Shown here piece by piece: positions 24,947 through 34,335 of a stretch of DNA of 64,000 nt (positions are counted from its first letter, which is position 1; the number at the start of each line of letters is the position of its first letter). A program made the position numbers and the translations under genes. Below the pieces are notes generated by a model. It was not told the DNA's origin. It made no database searches and was given only the letters and a program-made list of their open reading frames with translations. Origin of the DNA: Pseudomonadota bacterium (lineage in GTDB: Bacteria; Pseudomonadota; Gammaproteobacteria; Acidiferrobacterales; Acidiferrobacteraceae); contig JAKAXM010000006.1 of NCBI GenBank assembly GCA_021816625.1, positions 1 to 64,000 of the forward strand. The letters are read 5' to 3'.

Positions 24947-26232
24947 AGGCCACCCCCGCGGACCAGTAGGGCGCCACCCTGACCCCCGCCTATGCAAAGG
25001 GTCGCGAGTCCGAACGCGCCGGCCCGCAGCCGCCCGGAGCGGGCCAGATGCAAAACGAGCCGGGCGCCCGTGGCGCCGACCGGATGGCCGATCGCCACCG
25101 CCCCGCCTGCCGGGTTCAGGCAGGCGTCGTCGATGGGCCCGAGCGCCGCCGGCAGGTCCAGCTCATCGCGGGCATAATCGGCGCTGGCAAAGGCCGCCTG
25201 GCAGGCCAAGACCTGAGCGGCGAAGGCCTCGTTCAGTTCCACGTGAGCGAGATCGCTCGTACGGAGGCCATGGGCGGCCAGCAATCGGGCGGTCGCATGG
25301 ACCGGTCCCAAACCCATTTGCGCGGGATCCACCCCAGCCCAGGCATGGTCGACGATCTCCGCCAGCACCGGCAGCCGCCAGCGCCTAACCGCGGCCTCGC
25401 TCGCGAGGATGAGCAAGGCCGCGCCGTCGCTGATCTGCGAGCTGTTGCCGGAGGTCACAGTGCCGTAGCCGCGATCGAAGACGGGGCGCAGCTGCGCGAG
25501 TCGGTCTGGGCGCGCATCGGGGCGCACCCCGTCGTCGTGCCCGTAAAACGCACCGCGCGGCTCGTAGGCGGTCTCGATCTCGTCTGCCAAAACCCCGTCC
25601 GCTTGCGCGGCGGCCGCGCGCCGATGGCTTTGCAGGGCATAGTCGTCTTGGGCCGCGCGCGTGATCGCGAACCGGTGCGCCAGGATTTCGGCGGTCTGGC
25701 CCATCGACAGGCCCGCGACCGGATCGCTTAAACCGAGCAACAGAGAAAAGACCGGCTTTAGGTAGCGCGGACGCAGCCCCGCCAGGGCGCGCAGGCGTTG
25801 CAGCCCGCCCTTGGCGCGGGACACGTCTGCGAGCCAGCGCGTCATCGGCAAGGCCCATTGTACGGGCGCGCGACTCATGGCCTCGGTGCCGCCGGCCAGC
25901 ACCAGCTGGGCGCGGCCTGCGCTGATGCGGTCATAGGCGCTCGCCACGGCCTGCAGACCCGAACCGCAGTTACGCTGTACGGTGTGGGCCGGCACGCCAA
26001 AACCTGTGCCTAAGCGCAAACCCACGACGCGCGCGATGTTGGCCTCGTCGGCGGCCGGGATCACGCAGCCGAGGATCAATTCATCGAAATCGGGGGCATC
26101 GAACGGCTGGCGTGCCAGCAAGGCGCGTCCGGCGATGACCGCAAGATCGACGGCGCTAAACGGGCCTGGCCCGTTGCGTGCCTTCAAAAATGGGGTTCGC
26201 GCCCCGTCCACGACAAATACCCTGGCGCTCAT
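24943..26232 (-). CDS. fadA: Acetyl-CoA acyltransferase (thiolase)
   Basis: A 429-residue degradative thiolase, releasing acetyl-CoA in step four of beta-oxidation. The nucleophilic Cys lies in RNCGSGLQAVASAYD (~residue 92), catalytic His residues in ELNEAFAAQ and AVAIGHPVGATGAR, and the second Cys in LCIGGGQGGA. Length fits the FadI-like group. The ATG at 26232 has GAGGGAGGGTGT just upstream and overlaps the stop of the giant flavoprotein gene by four bases (ATGA). Confidence 0.92.
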   Translation of the reverse strand: MSARVFVVDGARTPFLKARNGPGPFSAVDLAVIAGRALLARQPFDAPDFDELILGCVIPAADEANIARVVGLRLGTGFGVPAHTVQRNCGSGLQAVASAYDRISAGRAQLVLAGGTEAMSRAPVQWALPMTRWLADVSRAKGGLQRLRALAGLRPRYLKPVFSLLLGLSDPVAGLSMGQTAEILAHRFAITRAAQDDYALQSHRRAAAAQADGVLADEIETAYEPRGAFYGHDDGVRPDARPDRLAQLRPVFDRGYGTVTSGNSSQISDGAALLILASEAAVRRWRLPVLAEIVDHAWAGVDPAQMGLGPVHATARLLAAHGLRTSDLAHVELNEAFAAQVLACQAAFASADYARDELDLPAALGPIDDACLNPAGGAVAIGHPVGATGARLVLHLARSGRLRAGAFGLATLCIGGGQGGALLVRGGGL

Positions 26233-29200
26233 ACACCCTCCCTCGCTTGGCGGTTTCCGGTTGTCCCCAAGGCCGCGAGTAGACCTTCGACCCAAGGGCG
26301 GACATCGCCTACGCAACGGATCGGCAGTACGGCGCCGGTCCGCGGCGCAAAGATCGGCGCCTCTCCGTCCGTATTGACGGCCACGATCTGGGTACCCGGA
26401 GCGATCCCCATGAGATGCTGCGGGGCGCCCGAAACGCCGAGCGCGAGCAAGATCCGGGGCGCAACCAACACACCCGTCTGTCCGATCTGAGCCTCGGCCG
26501 GCACAAGCCCGGATTCCTGGACCACCTTGCGCGTCGCGCCCAGCATGACCTCGCAGCCCATGATAACCGAGAGTGCCGCCTTAAGCTGCACGAGGTCGCG
26601 CGGCAACAGACCGGCCTCCGCCGCGCCGCTGCCTATGTCGATCACCACCTCGGCATCCGCAAGGCCTGCCGGGCCTCGTCGGCGGCGGCCTTGCGCCCAC
26701 GCCCCGCGGGCTTGGATCGGAGGCCCAAGATCTACGATAGTGCATTCTTCCGCCTCTACGGGCGCCTCGGCCGTAGGGTCCGGTGCGGCAATGAGGATGG
26801 CTGATGGCGGGCACGGGGTAAACCAGGCCTGCACGGCCGTGCCCCCCACGAGATCCTCGCCGCGCCGGGCGCGCACCCCCGGGTACAGGGGGCGCGCCAG
26901 GAGCCGCGCCAAGGCCCCGGCTAGCTGCGCCTGATCCGGGCCGCATACGATATATGCGGCGGACTGCAGATGCGTCGCCAGGGCCGCGGCCACGGCCGCC
27001 ACGGGACCCGTCACCGCGAGTCTGTGGGTGCGCCCGGCACAGCCATCCGGAGGCGCTAGCGCGTCGGGCGGCGCCAACCATAAGCCCGTCACTGCCGGCC
27101 CCAGCGTGCGCGCCACGGCGAGTGCGCACCGGCCCTGCGGGCCTGCGACCGCGACCACGGGACCCGGCGGTCCCACCGGCCCGATGTGCCAGGGACGGCG
27201 AGGCGCGGATCCGCGGCCCTGGGCACGGAGCCAAGCGGCGAGTGCCGCGGGCGTGGTCAGGACGGGGGACGAGACCGGTGCCGGCGCCGGCGGCGGGGCC
27301 GGCCGCGTTGGATAGCCTGCCTGCGTCTGCACCAGGGGCGGATCTCGCAAGACCGTGAGCCAATCCGCGACCGTGAACTCATCAGACCGGCCGGTCGCCG
27401 GGCAGCGGCAGGCGAGGACTAGCAGCCGGCCACTCGCCGCCGGGCGCGTGCCGTGGTCCCCCAGCCGGACGTAGTAGCCGCGTGCGGCGCCCCGCAGACC
27501 CGTCACGCCCGCCAGGAACTCGGCGCCCAAGGCGCCGGCCAGGGCCGCCAAGAACGGCGGGGCCGCGGGGCCGGCGAGCAGCACATCGGGCGCCAAGGGC
27601 TGCACAGCCGCGGCGAGCCGGCTCGCATCCCCGAGACCCGACACGACATGACCCACGACCGCCGCCCCTGCCGCGCGCAGGCGTTGCAGGAGATCCGGGA
27701 CCGGCACGGGGGTCACGACCAAGGCGGTCAGCCGCAGGCCGGGCGCGCGGTCGTATGCGATCAGCAACTGATCGAGCACCGCGAGATCCCCAGCGTCCAG
27801 ACGTAGATCGGCGCCCGCCCCCTCGCCGTCTGCGCGAATCAGCGCCACGGCATGGCCGCGCAGACCGGCAAAGACCGGTGGTAGTGGTCCCCGCAGCATC
27901 GGCCGCGCGAGCCCAACACAGGCCTCCTCATAGGCGGACGCTTCGGCAAACAGGGCGCGGCAGGCCCTTTCGTGCGACGCCGTGGCATCACTCAAGGCCG
28001 CTTCGAAGTCTTCCAGGGCGTGTGCGGCCAGGTCCCCTGCGGTCCGTGCCGCCAGCGCCCGCCGGCGTTCCACAGCCGCCACCCACACATAGAGCTCGGC
28101 CACCCAATCGACGAGGGCAAAGCCCGGGATCTGAGCGTCGCCGTCGGTTGCGATGCGCGGTGCCAGGGCCACGACGCGAACGCGCGCGAACTCCCAGAAA
28201 CGGCGCAAGGCCTCGTCCAGGGCCGGGCTGCCGGTCGGCTCGGGGTCGGGCGCCGCCGCCAGCCAGTCCGGTAAATCCTTCAATACCAGGAAACGCTGGA
28301 CCTCATTGGTCCCCTCGTAGATATTCAGGATGCGCGCATCGCGTCGCCATTTCTCGATCAGTTCCGATGTCGCCGCGGCGGCCGGACCACGGACATCCTC
28401 GATGGCCTGCAAGACCCGTTGCAGGCCTTCCGACACCAGGAACTTAGAGAGCGCGGCCTCGATGCGGAAGTCCCCGCGCGACAAGTCGGCGCGATCCATG
28501 AGGCCAATGAGCCGGGCCCCGAGGACCCGCGCCCGCTCCTGCTCATACCGGACCAGGGTCCAGGCCGCGGGATGGGCGGCAAGTAGCGCGTCGTAATCAT
28601 GCCGCAGACGCGCGATGAGACCATCGACACCCACCACGAGGCCACCGCGCCCGACGCTCAAGGTTTCGAGCGCATTCACCTGGCCGTGACCCGCAAAACC
28701 AATGATGTGGCTTACACATACGCGTACCCCCCGCAGACTGAGCTCGTTGGTGGGCGAGGCCTGCTGGCCCAGTTTGCGCTCGTCGCGGCCCACGCCGAGA
28801 CCCTCGGAACGTCTATCCACCATGAAGCCGGTCTCACCCTGCGGGCCTTGGGCGTAGAGACAGTAGCGGTCGGCGAGCGAGCCGTTGGTGATCCACATCT
28901 TGGCCCCGGACAACACGAAATACTCGTACACGGGCCCGGTGGGGGTCGCAACCGGGGTCCCCGCGTCGTCGTAGTCGTAGGCCTCCCCGGAGGCGAGGAC
29001 GATACGCCGCTTGCCGCGCCGCGGCACGGCGTCCCAGAGGCTGTCATCGAGATGCGCCCACCGCCCGTCGGGCAAGCGGTAACCGGTCCCCGCGGGCGTG
29101 AATGCGAGCCGGCCTTCGTCGAGCAGGATGCGCGGACCTGCGTCTGTCGCGAACGTATAGAGACCGGCCGGTCCGGCCGTCAGGGCGGCACGCTGCGGGT

Positions 29201-32200
29201 GGGCACGGGTCGCCACCGCCCCCGTATCGGAGCCCGCGCCGGGCTCCGTCAGGGCAAACGCACTGATCGCGCCATGGGCGAGGAAGGCGAGGAAACGCTC
29301 ATGGGCCGCAGCGCGCGCGGTCAATCGACTGCGCTCCTGCGCCACGTCGCAGGCCATAGCGTCGATTGCCTGCGCGAGACGCAGGGTCTGCGCGCCGATC
29401 GCCGTCAGATCCCCTTGTCGTCCCGCACCAAGCAGCGCGTCCCATGGCTCCCGCAGGCCCTGTGCCAAGTATTTGAGCGGCGATCCGCGTCCTAGGAACC
29501 GGGCCCTTATGATGGCCCCCAAGGCCATGAGCGTCCTTTTAATGGCCCAGGGACGGCCGCGCCGGGCCTGTGCCGCCAGGCGGCGCGTCTGGGCGCGCAG
29601 CTCATCGAATACGGTATCCGGGAGACGCGCCAGGGCTGCGGCCAGACGCGGGATGTCCTTCTGGAGACCCAGCAGCACGGGCATCGTGCCGATACTGGTG
29701 CTGGCCATGACCAAGAGTCCCGCGGACGTGTCGGCGCGACCCATGAGCAGGCTTGCAAGCACCGCATATTCGGCCTTGGAGGCCCCAAGGCCGCCCTGGG
29801 CCCGAGGCACTATGGTCGCAAAGGCCCGGCACGCCTTGAGCCGTGCGATGTCGGCAGCGGGTAGGGCGTGGCGCGCGTCTATGTAGCGCCCGTAGGGACC
29901 GCCCGCAGGGTCGCGAAACCCCGAGCGCAAAAGGTGCAGGACCTGCGCGCGGGCGTGGCGGAGCGCCGGATCGGAGAGGAAATCCTCGGGTATGAAGGCC
30001 ACGGCCGGCGCCAAGATCGCCCCCCACAAAAAACTTCCGCTGCGGTAGGTGAAGGTCGGGGGGGCAGCCAACCGCGTCAGGCGCAGGCGCGCGGGTTCAC
30101 GCGCAGGCCACACCGGGCGCGGCGGTTCTCCATAGGCATGCCGGCAAAAGGTCGCGGGCGCGCTATCGGGCGCCGCCGCCCACAGACGCTCCTCGAAGGC
30201 ACGCTCCACGTGCGGTCGCGGCTGGCCTGGCCATTGGGCGAGGACCATGGCATCGCGATAGCGGGGTGCGAGTTCGTCGTCTTCGGAATAGGCAAGCCCC
30301 CCGCAGACCTGGCCTGCGCACCAGGCAAGGCCGTGAACCGAAACCCCAAAACGCGTCTTGAGGAGCGCGACCGCGCGTCCAGGCTCCTGAGCGTAAAACG
30401 GGACGAGGGCCGCCACCAGGGCAAGGGCGTATTCGCTACGGGCGAGCAGGGACTTTACCGCCCCGAACTTGAGGATGGCCTCTATGCCGTCGCGATCACG
30501 GTAGGCGCCAGCAAATTGCACCCGGGACCGCGCATGGGCGTGGGCGCGATCAGCAAGCGCGGCGCCATGGCCGGCGAGCAGCGCCGCGTAATAGCGGGCG
30601 AAGACCGCGTCGACCAGAGGCGCTGCGCGTCGGGCGGCCGGGACGCGCGCGGGACGCGCGCTATCGAGCCCACAGGCCCGGGCGACCACGGAAAACCCCG
30701 CCCCCCGGCCGCCTAGACCATCGTCGGCACCCACATCGGGAAACCAGGCGGAGAGGCCGTCATCCTCGTCGGCGACCATGGCCGTAAGGCGCGGTAACCG
30801 CCGGCCCTGGCGGGCCTCGGCGAGCAGATGGTGGACGGCGGCAAACGCAAGCCCGCTGTCGTGATAGGACAAGGTCGCGATGGTAGTTTCCGGGCCCGCG
30901 CTCCGTCGGTGTAACAGGGTTACGAGATCGAGGCGATCGGCCTCCTCCCAACCGTGTGCAAGCCGCAGGAGGCGGGCCTTGGGGAAGAGTCGGGCGGTGG
31001 CAGCGCGCAGGGCCGGATCGACGCCCCATGGGGCCGCAACCGGTTCCGGGGCCGGACGCGACGGGGGCAACATTCCAGCCACCGCGGTCGCGAGCGCGCC
31101 ATAGGCCCCGCGCGCACCCAAGCGCACCAGCCGTTCGGGAAGCGCGGCCGCGGTACAGGCCCGTTGTACGGCCGCCTCGAACCCGGCTGTAAAGGCTGCG
31201 GGGCGATCGGAAAGCAGCGTCATGAGGGCCCGCAAGTCGGGCCGTTCGGCCATCGGCTCGCTCGTTACCCTGAGCATGCTCGTCACGCTACCATCGGGCC
31301 CGAAACGTTGCGCCGCCGGCAAGGCATAGACGAACCGGTGACGACTCGTGCGTACCCAATCGATGCCGGGCACCGCCAGGCGGCATGACTCGCACTTGAT
31401 GCAGTTTTCGGGAACCGTCCGTACACCCTCCCGCTGACCGGCCGGCACGTACACAGCGGCTGGACACAGACGCTGCAGCCGGAGCGCCTGTGAACCGGCC
31501 AGCGCCCGCGGGACATGGATATGGCGGGATGTTGAAGGCATGCGGGCCAGCGGTGCCAGGGCCGTCAAGGCGCTTTCCGGCTCCGGTGCCGGATAGGCAA
31601 ACAACTCGCGATAACGCCGCTCGGCGCGGTAAAAAGGGGTCGCATCCAAAGCGGCAGGACCGCGCGTGAGGACCATGATCGCGTCGGCCACCGTCCCCAA
31701 GGTCCCGGCAACCACGCCGGCGAGGGGTACGCGCCAGGCCGCCGGCGACAGCGCCGGCCACGCCTCGTTCAGGGCCGCCGCCACCCGGTCCCGCAAAAGC
31801 GGCAGACCGCGCCCATAGACATAGCCGAGGGCGCGCGCGAGCCGTGCCGTCTGGGCGGCGCGGACCGGGACCGGCCGGAACGCTCCGTCCCGGGCGCGCA
31901 GGAAGGTAACGGCAAGAGGCGGCACCGCAGAGCCGGCCCTCGTGCGGGGGAGGCTCGCCAGCGCCTTGAGAGCGGCGCGGTCGCCCCTTAGGGCCAAAAG
32001 GGCCCGCGCATAGGCACGCGCCCCGCCACTGGGTTCGGCGGCGAGCGAGCCGATCAGGGCCGGCAGGTGATCATAGAGCCAGGGGCTTGCGTGCAGGGCG
32101 GCGGGCCACGAGCGCGCGAACTGCGCATTATGATAATCGGGGCCGGCGCGCAGCCGCGCCCCATAGGCCGCACCCAAGGCGGTCGCCGAATAGTCGCCGC

Positions 32201-33224
32201 GCCCTCGCAGATCGAGAAAGGCGTCGGCAAAGGCCGCCCCCGTAGCCGCGGCCGGCCCCATGAAGTTGGGATAGGGGAGCTCGAGACCGAGCCCCACAGC
32301 CGCCCCGCCTACGGCAAGGCCCTCGTAGGCCGGCGCCACGCCCTCGTCAAGCCCCCCGGCGCGTATGACCTTTGCGCCGTAGGCGACCTGATGGGCGCCG
32401 GCCACGAGGGCGGCGACCTCGGGCAAGCCCAAAAACCATCGCAAAAGTTGCGCCGGATCGGCCGGGTTGTGATCGGCGAGCCGTTCCAAGGGGATCACGA
32501 GTCCGACCGAGAGCGAATCGCGATTGGTGTACACAAAGCCGCTGGCATGCAGGGGGGTGGTGCGAGCGCGGTAGCGGCCGTCGCGCAACACCCATTCCTG
32601 CGCCACCCCCTCTCCCGGGCCGACACCGAAACGCGCCTCAATGAGCGGCGCCGGCAAGGCCAGTACGGCCTTGATCCCCTGGGCGTAATGGACATCGGCG
32701 CGCTCGCGCGCGGCGTGGTTTAACAGGCCGCTCGCATCGCCTTCGGCGAGATAGACGAGGGGGGCGGTCACGGGTCCCCGGTCGGTGTCCACGCCGACCA
32801 CCCGATCCCCCTGAAATCTAAGCCCCGTTACCGTGGTGCGCGGTAAGAGCGTAGCGCCGGCAGCCAGCGCCCGGCTTGCCAGGAAACGGTCGAACAGCGG
32901 CCTTAGCACCGTCCAAGCGGCGCCGTAGTCGTTGCCGGGCACGGCGCGCGCCTCAAATCCGGCACAACCGCCACCACCGTGCACGAACAAGGTGCGCGCG
33001 ACGATGCGCCGCTCGCAAGGCGCGCGCGCGAAGTCCTCGGGCCCCAGGATATCGGGACGGCACAGGGTCTCGGCATGATAGACGCCACCCGACCAGTTCT
33101 CGGCGCCTGCGAATTGGGCACCCTCGAGGACCAGCACGCGCACGCCGGCCCGGGCCAACCGCAACGCCGCGGTGATCCCCGCCGGTCCCGCGCCTACGAT
33201 CAAGACTTCCGGCTCCTCGGCCAC
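26229..33224 (-). CDS. Giant ETF-QO / acyl-CoA dehydrogenase / ETF-beta / ETF-alpha fusion
   Basis: One uninterrupted frame of ~2331 residues. Order: ETF:quinone oxidoreductase (1 to ~680; FAD motif GAGPAG at 11-16; [4Fe-4S] ligands Cys587 in CPAAVY and Cys608, 611, 614 in CIKCESC); degenerate acyl-CoA dehydrogenase-like block (~690-1005; RYRDA at 988); canonical acyl-CoA dehydrogenase (~1060-1660; ALTEPGAGSD at 1324, KMWITNGS, catalytic-type Glu1637 in IYEGTNEVQR); ETF-beta-like (~1785-1965); Pro-rich linker (~1971-1987); ETF-alpha (~2020-2320; QIGQTG at 2246, GVSGAPQHL at 2263, VAVNTDGEAPIF). Normally these are four or five proteins. It should pass electrons from acyl-CoA through ETF FAD and Fe-S to quinone. 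I chose GTG at 33224, preceded by GGGGAGGAGCGACC; an ATG 40 codons upstream lacks a site and its extension has no homology. First gene of a coupled beta-oxidation operon. Confidence 0.9.
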   Translation of the reverse strand: MAEEPEVLIVGAGPAGITAALRLARAGVRVLVLEGAQFAGAENWSGGVYHAETLCRPDILGPEDFARAPCERRIVARTLFVHGGGGCAGFEARAVPGNDYGAAWTVLRPLFDRFLASRALAAGATLLPRTTVTGLRFQGDRVVGVDTDRGPVTAPLVYLAEGDASGLLNHAARERADVHYAQGIKAVLALPAPLIEARFGVGPGEGVAQEWVLRDGRYRARTTPLHASGFVYTNRDSLSVGLVIPLERLADHNPADPAQLLRWFLGLPEVAALVAGAHQVAYGAKVIRAGGLDEGVAPAYEGLAVGGAAVGLGLELPYPNFMGPAAATGAAFADAFLDLRGRGDYSATALGAAYGARLRAGPDYHNAQFARSWPAALHASPWLYDHLPALIGSLAAEPSGGARAYARALLALRGDRAALKALASLPRTRAGSAVPPLAVTFLRARDGAFRPVPVRAAQTARLARALGYVYGRGLPLLRDRVAAALNEAWPALSPAAWRVPLAGVVAGTLGTVADAIMVLTRGPAALDATPFYRAERRYRELFAYPAPEPESALTALAPLARMPSTSRHIHVPRALAGSQALRLQRLCPAAVYVPAGQREGVRTVPENCIKCESCRLAVPGIDWVRTSRHRFVYALPAAQRFGPDGSVTSMLRVTSEPMAERPDLRALMTLLSDRPAAFTAGFEAAVQRACTAAALPERLVRLGARGAYGALATAVAGMLPPSRPAPEPVAAPWGVDPALRAATARLFPKARLLRLAHGWEEADRLDLVTLLHRRSAGPETTIATLSYHDSGLAFAAVHHLLAEARQGRRLPRLTAMVADEDDGLSAWFPDVGADDGLGGRGAGFSVVARACGLDSARPARVPAARRAAPLVDAVFARYYAALLAGHGAALADRAHAHARSRVQFAGAYRDRDGIEAILKFGAVKSLLARSEYALALVAALVPFYAQEPGRAVALLKTRFGVSVHGLAWCAGQVCGGLAYSEDDELAPRYRDAMVLAQWPGQPRPHVERAFEERLWAAAPDSAPATFCRHAYGEPPRPVWPAREPARLRLTRLAAPPTFTYRSGSFLWGAILAPAVAFIPEDFLSDPALRHARAQVLHLLRSGFRDPAGGPYGRYIDARHALPAADIARLKACRAFATIVPRAQGGLGASKAEYAVLASLLMGRADTSAGLLVMASTSIGTMPVLLGLQKDIPRLAAALARLPDTVFDELRAQTRRLAAQARRGRPWAIKRTLMALGAIIRARFLGRGSPLKYLAQGLREPWDALLGAGRQGDLTAIGAQTLRLAQAIDAMACDVAQERSRLTARAAAHERFLAFLAHGAISAFALTEPGAGSDTGAVATRAHPQRAALTAGPAGLYTFATDAGPRILLDEGRLAFTPAGTGYRLPDGRWAHLDDSLWDAVPRRGKRRIVLASGEAYDYDDAGTPVATPTGPVYEYFVLSGAKMWITNGSLADRYCLYAQGPQGETGFMVDRRSEGLGVGRDERKLGQQASPTNELSLRGVRVCVSHIIGFAGHGQVNALETLSVGRGGLVVGVDGLIARLRHDYDALLAAHPAAWTLVRYEQERARVLGARLIGLMDRADLSRGDFRIEAALSKFLVSEGLQRVLQAIEDVRGPAAAATSELIEKWRRDARILNIYEGTNEVQRFLVLKDLPDWLAAAPDPEPTGSPALDEALRRFWEFARVRVVALAPRIATDGDAQIPGFALVDWVAELYVWVAAVERRRALAARTAGDLAAHALEDFEAALSDATASHERACRALFAEASAYEEACVGLARPMLRGPLPPVFAGLRGHAVALIRADGEGAGADLRLDAGDLAVLDQLLIAYDRAPGLRLTALVVTPVPVPDLLQRLRAAGAAVVGHVVSGLGDASRLAAAVQPLAPDVLLAGPAAPPFLAALAGALGAEFLAGVTGLRGAARGYYVRLGDHGTRPAASGRLLVLACRCPATGRSDEFTVADWLTVLRDPPLVQTQAGYPTRPAPPPAPAPVSSPVLTTPAALAAWLRAQGRGSAPRRPWHIGPVGPPGPVVAVAGPQGRCALAVARTLGPAVTGLWLAPPDALAPPDGCAGRTHRLAVTGPVAAVAAALATHLQSAAYIVCGPDQAQLAGALARLLARPLYPGVRARRGEDLVGGTAVQAWFTPCPPSAILIAAPDPTAEAPVEAEECTIVDLGPPIQARGAWAQGRRRRGPAGLADAEVVIDIGSGAAEAGLLPRDLVQLKAALSVIMGCEVMLGATRKVVQESGLVPAEAQIGQTGVLVAPRILLALGVSGAPQHLMGIAPGTQIVAVNTDGEAPIFAPRTGAVLPIRCVGDVRPWVEGLLAALGTTGNRQAREGV

Positions 33225-33242
33225 GGTCGCTCCTCCCCTCCC

Positions 33243-33248
33243 AGTATA
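33243..33248 (-). promoter_or_regulatory. Possible -10 element of the beta-oxidation operon
   Basis: TATACT on the minus strand, 18 bases before the GTG start. No good -35 is visible, so it may need an activator. The 137-base gap is shared with the divergent sor promoter. Confidence 0.35.
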
Positions 33249-33361
33249 GCCGCCGCCCCCGGGATGCCGGACCTGGCCGCGGCTTGGGTCGGATGGGTCG
33301 CGCCGGGACCGCAGCGTTACACTGCGTGTGCCGGCCCGGCCCAATTCGGAAGGAGGATGGC

Positions 33362-34327
33362 ATGCCTGGGACCATGTCCAACGCGACGGTAAGCGGCCGC
33401 GACAATCCCATCATCGCTATCAACATGGCGCGCATCGCCAACCGCCCCGAGAGTTACGAGACCATGCGCAAGGTCGGGCCCAAGGTCTGCATCACGACCG
33501 CCACGCACCCGGGCTTTCTGGGCTTCGATCAGCTCTTGCAGACGGGCATCCACCCCATGGCCGGACGCTACGGCGGCGGCGCCCTCGATATGCGCGAGAC
33601 CCTGAACCCGATCGCCATGTTCCAGTACACGGTCTGGAAAGACGCCAGATCGCACGAGGAGATGCATTACCAGCAGTTCGACACTATCTATGAATTGTGC
33701 GCGCACTGCTTGGCCATGGTGGTCGAAGGCCCCTGGGAGCCGCTCTACGAGGTCATCGCCTCCGACCTGCCCCCATCCATCGGTCTGAGCGACGTGCCCG
33801 CCCTCATGATGGCGCGGGCCGGCGCCCAGCAACCGGTGCCCAAGCTCGCGCTCGCCCGCCGTACCATCGTGCTAGGCGACCACGGCGTCATGCACGGCCA
33901 CGAGGCCGACTTCGAACAAGGCGTCAAGGACACCATGGCGTGGCTCAGGGATCATGCGCCCGGCATGGTGGGCTGGATGTTGCTGAAGCAGATCGGGGTC
34001 TCGGCGATCGGCTCGTTCCAGCTCGATCCGGAGGGGATGACCAAGGCGACGCTCGGGGCCAATCCACCCGCGTACGCCACAAACTACGGGGACAAGCCGC
34101 TCGACCATCCTCCGATCCCTCCCGCCACGCCGGCGCAATATTTTGTGCATATGGAATGGGAAGACCCGGAACTCGCTCACCAGGGACTGGGCAAGGTTCT
34201 TGTAAACGTCGCGGCCCGCAAGCTCCATAATCAAGGCGTTCTCGCTCACATAAACCGCGGTCCTTACTACATGCTGTTTGCCTCCATGATGGAGGAAGGC
34301 ACGTGGCGGGACCAGCTCGTACGTTAG
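33362..34327 (+). CDS. sor: Sulfur oxygenase reductase
   Basis: A 321-residue cytoplasmic enzyme that disproportionates elemental sulfur with oxygen to sulfite, thiosulfate and sulfide, without external cofactors. Compared with the characterised Acidianus enzyme, all active-site residues are present at a constant offset of 12: persulfide Cys43 (GPKVCITT), iron ligands His98 and His102 (SHEEMH) and Glu126 (GPWEPLYEV), plus Cys113 and Cys116 (LCAHC). The ATG at 33362 follows AGGAGG by five bases. An SQR-like gene follows after 8 bases; it could oxidise the sulfide made here and feed electrons to quinone. Confidence 0.95.
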   Translation: MPGTMSNATVSGRDNPIIAINMARIANRPESYETMRKVGPKVCITTATHPGFLGFDQLLQTGIHPMAGRYGGGALDMRETLNPIAMFQYTVWKDARSHEEMHYQQFDTIYELCAHCLAMVVEGPWEPLYEVIASDLPPSIGLSDVPALMMARAGAQQPVPKLALARRTIVLGDHGVMHGHEADFEQGVKDTMAWLRDHAPGMVGWMLLKQIGVSAIGSFQLDPEGMTKATLGANPPAYATNYGDKPLDHPPIPPATPAQYFVHMEWEDPELAHQGLGKVLVNVAARKLHNQGVLAHINRGPYYMLFASMMEEGTWRDQLVR

Positions 34328-34335
34328 GAGGTCCC

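Noticed and set aside
27482-28447. 321-codon plus-strand open frame opposite the fusion gene
   Set aside because: Arg/Pro-rich shadow of the high-GC coding strand without family likeness.
33225-33344. Upstream ATG adding 40 residues to the giant fusion protein
   Set aside because: The extension is Arg/Gly/Pro-rich, resembles no family and has no ribosome-binding site. The GTG at 33224 has GGAGGAG at good spacing and begins at the conserved FAD-binding strand.
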